Shown here in pieces: positions 1-5,354 of a DNA stretch of 5,354 nt. Position 1 is the stretch's first letter; each line of letters opens with the position of its first letter. The notes under the pieces are model-generated. The model did not search any database. It was given only the letters and a program-made list of their open reading frames with translations, and was not told where the DNA came from. A program made the position numbers and the translations under genes. This DNA comes from Candidatus Heimdallarchaeota archaeon (GTDB lineage Archaea; Asgardarchaeota; Heimdallarchaeia; Heimdallarchaeales; Heimdallarchaeaceae), in assembly GCA_016839985.1 (NCBI GenBank), contig JAEOTG010000207.1, positions 1 through 5,354 of the forward strand, read 5' to 3'.

Positions 1-581
1 GTAAAAGTAGATCAACATTAGATGCTTTTTTGTCAAATAAAGGAATAACACCTGAAAATCACAAACTAAAATTGATACTTCTCACACATGGTGACTTTGA
101 TCATACTGGAAATGCAAAATATCTAAAAGAGAAATATAACTCAAGAATTGCTCTACATAAAGACGATATTGGTATGGTAGAAAATAGTGATATTTCATGG
201 AATAGGAATATGAATGCTTTTATGAGAATTTTAGGGAAATTAATGACTGTTCTTTTAGGGATGCAACTGAAGAAAGAAGATCGATTTGTACCAGATATTG
301 TGCTTGAAAATGAACAGAAACTTGATGAATATGGTTTATCTGCAGAAATCATTACCTTACCTGGTCATTCTAAAGGATCTGTGGGAGTTCTAACTGAGGA
401 TGGTTTTTTCTTTTGTGGTGATATTCTTGAGAACACAAAACAACCTGATCCTGCAAGTATGGTGGCAGATAGCGATGATATGAATCAAAGTATTGCAAAA
501 ATAGGTTCTCTGGAGTTCAAATATGCATATCCAGGTCATGGTAGACCTTTTGAAAAGAAATCATGTCAGATATTCTTTTGA
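1..581 (+). CDS. MBL-fold metallo-hydrolase, 3' part (5' end outside window)
   Basis: This is a metal-dependent hydrolase of the metallo-beta-lactamase fold (glyoxalase II-like group), probably cytoplasmic; the substrate cannot be told. The frame is open from base 3 (192 residues visible), so the TTG at 30 is not a credible start. The part leading to the first metal motif is only partly present, so perhaps 35-50 N-terminal residues are missing. Metal-binding motifs are in the expected order: THGDFDH at 84-104, the His of LPGHS at 366-368, the Asp of CGD at 420-422 and the His of YPGHG at 537-539. The first motif is HxDxDH rather than the classical HxHxDH, a variant I recall from other MBL proteins. 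A helical insert with several Met and Leu residues lies at about 190-270 and may shape the substrate pocket. The protein ends about 13 residues after the last His, which is usual, so the 3' end looks intact. Its end overlaps the convergent peptidase gene by 21 bp. Confidence 0.9.
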   Translation, partial: KSRSTLDAFLSNKGITPENHKLKLILLTHGDFDHTGNAKYLKEKYNSRIALHKDDIGMVENSDISWNRNMNAFMRILGKLMTVLLGMQLKKEDRFVPDIVLENEQKLDEYGLSAEIITLPGHSKGSVGVLTEDGFFFCGDILENTKQPDPASMVADSDDMNQSIAKIGSLEFKYAYPGHGRPFEKKSCQIFF

Positions 582-2588
582 CCTCCACATGATGAAAGCA
601 GCTATTTCTGCTGACTCTGTTACGTGTTGTTCTCTAGAAACAACTCCATGACCAGCTTTAGTCATTGTTCTTAGAAGTATTGGATTTTCCTTCTCTATTT
701 TTTGGAGCTTTGCTGTCATTTTGAAAGCATGCATAGGATGAACACGTTTGTCGTTAATATTTGTCGTTAATAGAATTGAGGGGTATTTTTGGTTTTGGTC
801 TGCTTTGTGATATGGAGAATAATCAAAGAGATATTCAAATTCCTCCTTTATTTCAGGATCACCATACTCTACCATCCAAGGTTGTGCGTTGTAAAATTTA
901 TGAAATCTTACCATATCTAGAACTGGTACTTCAATTAGAACATTGCCAAACAATTCTGGTCTTTGAACTACAGCTGCACCTGTGAGTAAACCTCCATTAC
1001 TTCCTCCTTCAATGGTCAATAATTTTGTTTGAGTGTATTGGTGTTTGATAAGCCATTCTGCTGCAGCAATAAAATCATCAAAGACATTCTGTTTGTTCTC
1101 TTTCATCCCATCTATATGCCATTTTTCACCAAATTCTCCCCCTCCTCTTATGGAAGGATACGCAAGAATAAATCCTTGCCTTAACAGGAAGAGATTCCTA
1201 GGATCATAATATGGAACATTTGAGTATTTGAAACCACCATAGGCATAGAGTAAAACCAAATTACTCGCATCAAGTTCAGTATCTTTCTTCATTGTAAGAA
1301 ATATCGGTATTTTAGTACCATCTTTAGATTCATACCATTTTAATTCAGTTTTGAATCCATCTGCTTCTATTTCAGGATGGAATATGATTTCTGTCTTCAA
1401 AGTTTCTATGTTGGCCTTACATACTGTATAAGGGTGAAGATGAGAAGTGAAAAGATATTGAAATTCATTTAAATCCCAAGTACCATCAAAATACAAAGTA
1501 GATCCAATCGAAGGTAATTCAACCATACCTAATTTTGAACCATCTAGATCAAAGATATACACTTGATGATATGATTCTTCTAAATATCTAACTAATATCT
1601 TTCCTCCATACAATTCAATGAAATCAATTGCATAACTGCTCTCTGGAATCAATATCTCCCAATTATCAATTTCAGGTTCTTCAAGATTTATTTTAATTAC
1701 TTGACTATTTGGAGCTTTATAATTTGTTAAAGCAATGAAATGATTATCTAAGATGTTTCCTGAAAAAGTAGCTTCAATGTTTTGACAGATTGGTTCTAAT
1801 TCATTTTTGTCTTTTTTGTAGAGTAAAACATCATTTTGTATCCATCCTTTATTTATGTAAATTAAGCAATTTTCTTCATCTATAGTTGATTGAATAATGG
1901 GAATTACCTTTGGATCTTTATTTTTGTAGATAAGTTTGTCTTCAGATATATCTGTTCCCAATTCATGATAGAAAACATTACGTTCAGTAAAGACTTTCTC
2001 TCCTGAAACTTCATTCTTATCTGGATAACGGGTATAATAGAAGCCTTCTTCTTCTCTCCAAGCAACATTAGCTCCTCGAGTATTTTGTATGGGTTCATCA
2101 ATATATTTCCCTGTTCTAGTATCCATGATATGAAGGGACGATTCCCATTCGTCTCCACCTAATACTTTGTCATGAACAAGATAGTTGCCGTTTGAGGAAG
2201 GAAAGAAATTCCAAATAGTATCTGTGTTGTCCTCACTCCATTCATGAGGATCTACAATAACTGTTTCTTCATTGGATATTAAATCCTTCATGATTATGAT
2301 AAAAAGATCATCTGTTTTTCCACTTTTGTGATAGAATTCCTTAGTTCCTCTAACTTTTCTGGTTCCTTCTCGAGAGTAATAAATGAGATCTTTTAGCTCT
2401 TGCTTATATCTTTCAACTAATTCTTTAGAAATGTGCTTATCAGTAAAATTGTTCTGGTTATTCACCCACTCTCTTACTTTTTCGCTTTCTAGCTCCTCCA
2501 ACCATCTGAAGTTGTCCTCGACCTCTACATCATGGATTTTTTCAATAAGCTTCTCTTCGGATGTTTTTGGATATTCAAAAGGTTCCAT
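561..2588 (-). CDS. Prolyl oligopeptidase (peptidase family S9A)
   Basis: This is a cytosolic serine peptidase (prolyl endopeptidase) that cleaves short peptides after proline; no signal peptide is visible. Its 675 residues are slightly fewer than the ~710 of mammalian enzymes. The N-terminal EYPKTS...NFRWLEELES segment is the family's hallmark start. A beta-propeller occupies about residues 75-395, and the alpha/beta hydrolase domain follows. The nucleophile is Ser530 in GGSNGG, with Asp613 in NDKRV and His647 in AGHG. Counterparts of the porcine pocket residues are also present: Tyr450 (Tyr473, oxyanion), Trp571 (Trp595, stacks on proline) and Arg615 (Arg643). Their spacing around the active serine matches closely, so activity and proline specificity are well supported. 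I chose the ATG at 2588 because the family alignment begins there and a TATA-like box lies ~25 nt upstream. An in-frame TTG at 2681 would add 31 unlike-family residues. It lies 100 bp downstream of the EutA-like gene on the same strand but probably has its own promoter. Confidence 0.95.
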   Translation of the reverse strand: MEPFEYPKTSEEKLIEKIHDVEVEDNFRWLEELESEKVREWVNNQNNFTDKHISKELVERYKQELKDLIYYSREGTRKVRGTKEFYHKSGKTDDLFIIIMKDLISNEETVIVDPHEWSEDNTDTIWNFFPSSNGNYLVHDKVLGGDEWESSLHIMDTRTGKYIDEPIQNTRGANVAWREEEGFYYTRYPDKNEVSGEKVFTERNVFYHELGTDISEDKLIYKNKDPKVIPIIQSTIDEENCLIYINKGWIQNDVLLYKKDKNELEPICQNIEATFSGNILDNHFIALTNYKAPNSQVIKINLEEPEIDNWEILIPESSYAIDFIELYGGKILVRYLEESYHQVYIFDLDGSKLGMVELPSIGSTLYFDGTWDLNEFQYLFTSHLHPYTVCKANIETLKTEIIFHPEIEADGFKTELKWYESKDGTKIPIFLTMKKDTELDASNLVLLYAYGGFKYSNVPYYDPRNLFLLRQGFILAYPSIRGGGEFGEKWHIDGMKENKQNVFDDFIAAAEWLIKHQYTQTKLLTIEGGSNGGLLTGAAVVQRPELFGNVLIEVPVLDMVRFHKFYNAQPWMVEYGDPEIKEEFEYLFDYSPYHKADQNQKYPSILLTTNINDKRVHPMHAFKMTAKLQKIEKENPILLRTMTKAGHGVVSREQHVTESAEIAAFIMWRSKEYLT
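747..772. repeat. Perfect 13-bp tandem duplication within the peptidase gene
   Basis: The unit TTTGTCGTTAATA occurs twice head to tail (747-759 and 760-772). On the coding strand it spans the codons for the TTNINDK stretch that includes catalytic Asp613. The unit is not a multiple of three, yet the protein reads through in the family's conserved order on both sides, so it is not a disruptive recent duplication. Confidence 0.85.
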
Positions 2589-2606
2589 AGATTGTCTTAA
2601 AACTAG

Positions 2607-2618
2607 TATTATATTATT
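2607..2618 (-). promoter_or_regulatory. Likely TATA box of the prolyl oligopeptidase gene
   Basis: On the - strand this reads AATAATATAATA, preceded by a purine-rich AAGAAAA stretch that could be a TFB recognition element (BRE). Its centre is about 24-25 nt upstream of the ATG at 2588, so transcription would start at or near the start codon, giving a leaderless mRNA. No Shine-Dalgarno sequence precedes that ATG. The region is AT-rich, so a match by chance is possible. The rest of the 100-bp gap (2589-2688) holds no gene. Confidence 0.55.
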
Positions 2619-2688
2619 TTTTCTTAAAATTCTGTTTGGAACGAAGTTTGTTTTTAAACTTGTTGGGTAATCTCTAAACAAAGCTCCT

Positions 2689-4827
2689 CTAGGATTTTTT
2701 GTTTCTATTAAACACTAAACTCTTTACAGTTACAGGAAAAGCTTGACCTGAATATAGTGGAGCACCAATATCTATCCAATCTCCTTCTTCTAGTTCCAAT
2801 TCATCCATACAGATTAGGTTTTTCCGAAGTGATGTGTCTCGACGTAGAGCAATCCCTAGAGACCCCCCCATATCTTGGTCAAAAATCAGAATAACCATTT
2901 TATTATCTACAACAGAATTTGGTAGAGCTTCTTCAATTGCTTTAGCAAAATCAGTAAGATAGAAGTTGTTTCTATGAATTGGGTCTTTAAAGTATAAAGC
3001 AACCAAATCCTCTCCTTCTTTCATATCAAATCGCCTAAAGGCTAACTCAGTCTCCTTTTTTAGATTCTCAGAGTTGTAGTTTTCTTTTTGGATGTTAACG
3101 TTGAGAACAGGTATATTTTCAAGTGGAAACAAGATGCTTTTATCAAAATAACAAGTAGATCCAGAAACTGAAAGAGAGAATGATCCTGCCCCTATGACTG
3201 TTGCTCTAATCTTGTTTTTTGGCTCTACAATTTGTAACTTATGTTTTTTCATTAAGGTTTGGATTTCTTGGGCAAGATACACACCTATGTCATCATATTC
3301 ATTTTCTGTTCCATAAATAAATTCAGCAACACCGCCAGAGAAAGAATAACCATCGATTGGAATTGAAAAATCCAAATCTTCTGTCATCATTAGATATTTT
3401 GCATTTTTACTTTTCGCGGGTCCTTTCATAACTTCAATCAAAGCTTTAGCATATTCCTTGGCAATCAACTTGACATCCTTTTCAGTGATAATATCTCCTA
3501 TTTTATGGTCTAGACCTAGTTCCTTGAAGAGATACTCTGTTGGTTCATCTATTCTCCAGATTTTGAAATCTTCATCAATACCCAACAATCTTCCGCCCAC
3601 ATTTGTGCAAGATGTGCTTGTTACTTGCCCTTTAGATGCAATAGCTAGATTACTTGTCCCCCCTCCAACGTCTATGTTCATCACTGTAGTTCCGTCTTCC
3701 AATGTTTGATCAACAATTCCACTCCCCATAGCTCCAAGAAGAGATTCGAAATTGGGTCCCGCAGCAGCACTGACGAATTTACCAGATGTTGAAGACAATC
3801 TTCTGACGATTTCCTCTGCGTTTTGTTTCTTAGCTGTTTCTCCAGTAACTATGACTGCTCCTGTATCAACCATCTCTGTAGTAATTCCGGCTTTTTCATA
3901 CTCTTCTTCAAAGAATTTAACAACTGCATCAACATCAATTGTAAAACGATCTAGAAGCGGAGTATCAATGATATTGCCCTCATAAATCAATTTACGATTA
4001 ATCAGATGAAAACGATTAGACATGTTCATGAAACTTTGTTCTCTTCTAAGAGTTAAGCCTGAAAAAACAAGATGAGATGTAGAAGAACCAACGTCGATGC
4101 CTACACTTAGAACATTCAAGTATTCTCCAATATCATCATTGGATTGAGAAAGAATTTCAGGAAAGATTTCAGCTAATCTGTTTTTACTCTTCTCTATCTT
4201 CTCTCTTTCCTTCTTTGAATATCCCATTAACTCTCTTGCAGATTTAACTTTGAAAGTTGATTTGTTACTCTTTAATTCAAAGGAATTCTCTGTAATATTT
4301 ACTATTCTTATCTCTAATTCTTTATCATAATGTTTAGGTAATTCGAGCTTTTCGTCTGATTTTAATAGCTGTTCCTTAAGATCTTCAGGGATATCTAAGA
4401 ATTCCTCACAAACTGTACAGAAGAATTTAATCGTAGTTGTTTTGTCACTACCAGGCATCATTGGTCCATTTTCAGTAGGACGACGAATTTCGTTATTTGC
4501 CTGTCTTTGAATACCTGCTAATGTGATATCAAACATTTCTGCCATTCTATCACATAAGTTCTCAAATATTTGTCCGGGTTCCATTATTGTTTCAAGAGCT
4601 GGTCTAAATTCGGAAATTAGACTGTAATATTGTAAGAGTTCTGTTTTGTTCTCTTCTTCGTGCTGTTGAAGTAATTTTTCAAATTTCTTTTCGAACTTGT
4701 CCTTTAATTCCTCAGCTTCTTCTTTGTTGTATCTATCTAAGAATGCATGAACAATTCCTACTATAGTATATCTTTGTGTAGCAATGTCAACCTTGATGTT
4801 TGATGCATCTGCTGATTTTCCGGACAT
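2689..4827 (-). CDS. EutA-like ethanolamine ammonia-lyase reactivase with a long N-terminal extension
   Basis: Residues ~240-712 form a full-length EutA, an actin/Hsp70-fold ATPase that exchanges damaged cobalamin for intact cofactor in ethanolamine ammonia-lyase. Visible motifs, in order: phosphate-1 loop VGIDVGSSTSHLVFS (242-256), VIVTGETAKK (325-334), AAGPNFES (355-362), phosphate-2 loop NIDVGGGTSNLAI (384-396), NVGGRLLGID (409-418), adenosine-type SFSGGVAEF (495-503), and the EutA-type end with FDQDMGGSLGIALRR (649-663) and DWIDIGAPL (683-691). Residues 1-239 are extra, since EutA is usually about 470 residues. They contain a charged, probably coiled-coil helix (~33-65), another helical stretch (~70-115), a CTVC motif (Cys137, Cys140) followed by PKH (His166), and a basic linker (~196-220). 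The start is the ATG at 4827, supported by a TATA box ~28 nt upstream; the next in-frame Met is residue 82. No ethanolamine ammonia-lyase subunit lies nearby, so its client is uncertain. The gene is divergent from the winged-helix gene. Confidence 0.9.
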   Translation of the reverse strand: MSGKSADASNIKVDIATQRYTIVGIVHAFLDRYNKEEAEELKDKFEKKFEKLLQQHEEENKTELLQYYSLISEFRPALETIMEPGQIFENLCDRMAEMFDITLAGIQRQANNEIRRPTENGPMMPGSDKTTTIKFFCTVCEEFLDIPEDLKEQLLKSDEKLELPKHYDKELEIRIVNITENSFELKSNKSTFKVKSARELMGYSKKEREKIEKSKNRLAEIFPEILSQSNDDIGEYLNVLSVGIDVGSSTSHLVFSGLTLRREQSFMNMSNRFHLINRKLIYEGNIIDTPLLDRFTIDVDAVVKFFEEEYEKAGITTEMVDTGAVIVTGETAKKQNAEEIVRRLSSTSGKFVSAAAGPNFESLLGAMGSGIVDQTLEDGTTVMNIDVGGGTSNLAIASKGQVTSTSCTNVGGRLLGIDEDFKIWRIDEPTEYLFKELGLDHKIGDIITEKDVKLIAKEYAKALIEVMKGPAKSKNAKYLMMTEDLDFSIPIDGYSFSGGVAEFIYGTENEYDDIGVYLAQEIQTLMKKHKLQIVEPKNKIRATVIGAGSFSLSVSGSTCYFDKSILFPLENIPVLNVNIQKENYNSENLKKETELAFRRFDMKEGEDLVALYFKDPIHRNNFYLTDFAKAIEEALPNSVVDNKMVILIFDQDMGGSLGIALRRDTSLRKNLICMDELELEEGDWIDIGAPLYSGQAFPVTVKSLVFNRNKKS

Positions 4828-4850
4828 ATATCAGAAAACAAACCATTTAG

Positions 4851-4858
4851 TATAAATA
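4851..4858 (-). promoter_or_regulatory. Likely TATA box of the EutA-like gene
   Basis: On the - strand this reads TATTTATA, centred about 27-28 nt upstream of the ATG at 4827. That spacing fits a leaderless archaeal transcript, and no Shine-Dalgarno sequence precedes the ATG. Its BRE position falls inside the neighbouring TATA box that serves the opposite strand. Confidence 0.65.
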
Positions 4859-4860
4859 CA

Positions 4861-4868
4861 TTTTTATA
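4861..4868 (+). promoter_or_regulatory. Likely TATA box of the winged-helix gene
   Basis: TTTTTATA is centred about 27 nt upstream of the ATG at 4892, again the distance expected for a leaderless archaeal mRNA. No ribosome binding site is visible before the ATG. It sits back to back with the TATA box of the divergent EutA-like gene, only 2 bp away. Confidence 0.65.
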
Positions 4869-4873
4869 GTATA

Positions 4874-4893
4874 ATAATACAATAATGTATTAT
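4874..4893. promoter_or_regulatory. Candidate operator: perfect inverted repeat over the start of the winged-helix gene
   Basis: Arms ATAATACA and TGTATTAT (8 bp each, no mismatch) flank a 4-bp spacer ATAA. The site lies downstream of the TATA box and covers the predicted transcription start and the first two bases of the ATG. A dimeric winged-helix protein bound here would block polymerase access, so autorepression is the natural inference. The repeat is directly visible; its function is not shown. Confidence 0.5.
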
Positions 4894-5329
4894 GAGTGGA
4901 TCAAAGAATCGAAGAACAATGATAGAAAGAGCTAAAGCAATTTTCGATTTTATCGACTATTTAGATGAACCTTTTGCAAAATCACAACTTCAAGATATAG
5001 GGCTAAATCCTGCAACAGCTGATAAGTGGTTAGATCTTATTGTATACATTCAAAAGCAACCTCGGATTCGATTGATAAAAACAAAAAGGACCACAATAAT
5101 AGAAAAACATGAGCAAAAGTATCACACAATGAGTAGAGAAATATTTATGGATACAACTAAAAGCTATGAAGAGCGATTCAATGCCTTAAGAGATTACTTT
5201 AATGCACTCGTAACTTCAGAAAGATTGAGAGACCAAGTTGAAATTCCTCCTGCCACCACATATTATTCTATTACCGAAGAGGTTAGAAAAGAGAAATTAA
5301 GGAAATTAAAGGAAAATAAAAAGAATTAG
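4892..5329 (+). CDS. Small winged-helix DNA-binding protein, putative regulator
   Basis: This 145-residue soluble protein has no membrane segment. Residues ~9-72 look like a winged helix-turn-helix: a first helix (ERAKAIFDFIDYL), a second helix (FAKSQLQDI), a recognition-type helix (NPATADKWLDLIVYIQ), and a beta wing with basic residues (RIRLIKTKRTTIIEK). Residues ~75-112 form a further amphipathic helical region that could serve for dimerisation, and the tail (~129-145) is very Lys/Arg/Glu-rich. The fold assignment is from pattern, not from a search; I do not recognise a named family. The start is the ATG at 4892: the frame closes with TAA at 4883, no other start lies between, and a TATA box sits ~27 nt upstream. 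It is divergent from the EutA-like gene across 64 bp with an inverted repeat over its own start, which suggests a self-regulated transcription factor that may also act on the EutA-like gene. The 25 bp after its stop hold nothing recognisable. Confidence 0.75.
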   Translation: MSGSKNRRTMIERAKAIFDFIDYLDEPFAKSQLQDIGLNPATADKWLDLIVYIQKQPRIRLIKTKRTTIIEKHEQKYHTMSREIFMDTTKSYEERFNALRDYFNALVTSERLRDQVEIPPATTYYSITEEVRKEKLRKLKENKKN

Positions 5330-5354
5330 AAGGATAGGAAATTTAGAATTCTGA

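Larger units (their letters stand above)
4848..4874. repeat. Direct repeat TAGTATAA with a 19-bp period in the divergent promoter
   Basis: TAGTATAA occurs at 4848-4855 and again at 4867-4874. The 19-bp period is close to two turns of B-DNA, so both copies face the same side of the helix. Each overlaps or touches one of the two TATA boxes. It may be a regulator site, but the region is AT-rich. Confidence 0.5.

Noticed and set aside
597..612. Hairpin AGCAG-6 nt-CTGCT just after the hydrolase stop, as a terminator
   Set aside because: It has only 5 bp, no T-run follows, and it lies in peptidase codons for a normal family segment.
747..772. The 13-bp tandem repeat as a frameshifting duplication that breaks the peptidase
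   Set aside because: The protein is in the correct family frame on both sides: LLTT before, NDKRVHP and AGHG after.
2644..2661. Inverted repeat AAGTTT-6 nt-AAACTT after the EutA-like gene, as a terminator
   Set aside because: The stem is short and AT-rich, and no T-tract follows on the - strand. It is too weak to call.
2383..2670. Open frames on the strand opposite the peptidase and EutA-like genes (such as the Ser/Leu/Phe-rich one here)
   Set aside because: They are low-complexity mirror frames of well-supported genes, with no recognisable domain.
2589..2681. Longer start (TTG at 2681) for the prolyl oligopeptidase, adding 31 residues
   Set aside because: The family's conserved N-terminus begins at the ATG at 2588, the extra residues do not look like the family, and the GGAG is too close to the TTG to be a normal ribosome binding site.
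4111..4827. N-terminal extension of the EutA-like protein as a separate upstream gene joined by a frame error
   Set aside because: The frame is continuous, the promoter fits the ATG at 4827, and no stop, start or spacing near the junction suggests two genes.

Overview
The window looks like chromosomal DNA from an AT-rich archaeon, by eye roughly one third G+C. The archaeal call rests on the gene starts. Three genes have a TATA-like box centred about 24-28 nt upstream of their ATG and no Shine-Dalgarno sequence, which is the layout of leaderless archaeal transcripts. The small winged-helix protein at the right end also has an archaeal look. An Asgard or related lineage is plausible from the protein style, but the sequence alone does not prove it.

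Layout, left to right. (1) The 3' part of a metallo-beta-lactamase-fold hydrolase gene on the + strand runs in from the left edge and ends at 581. (2) A complete prolyl oligopeptidase (family S9A) lies on the - strand at 561-2588. Its catalytic Ser, Asp and His and its substrate-pocket residues are all identifiable. The two genes converge and their coding ends overlap by 21 bp. (3) A 100-bp gap follows, holding the likely peptidase promoter. (4) A 712-residue protein on the - strand (2689-4827) has as its C-terminal two thirds a full EutA, the ATPase that reactivates ethanolamine ammonia-lyase. Its N-terminal ~235 residues are an unfamiliar extension with a helical, charged segment and a CxxC motif. 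(5) A 64-bp divergent intergenic region follows. (6) A 145-residue winged-helix protein lies on the + strand (4892-5329), then 25 bp of non-coding tail.

The most interesting part is the 64-bp region between the EutA-like gene and the winged-helix gene. It contains two back-to-back TATA boxes separated by 2 bp, one for each gene, so the two promoters probably compete for transcription factors. A perfect 8-bp-arm inverted repeat covers the predicted transcription and translation start of the winged-helix gene, and an 8-bp direct repeat has a 19-bp period. This suggests, as inference, that the winged-helix protein controls its own gene and possibly the EutA-like gene. No EutB or EutC (the enzyme EutA normally serves) is in the window, so the client of the extended EutA is unknown. 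The peptidase and the hydrolase look like unrelated housekeeping or catabolic neighbours. No RNA genes, mobile elements or CRISPR arrays were seen.
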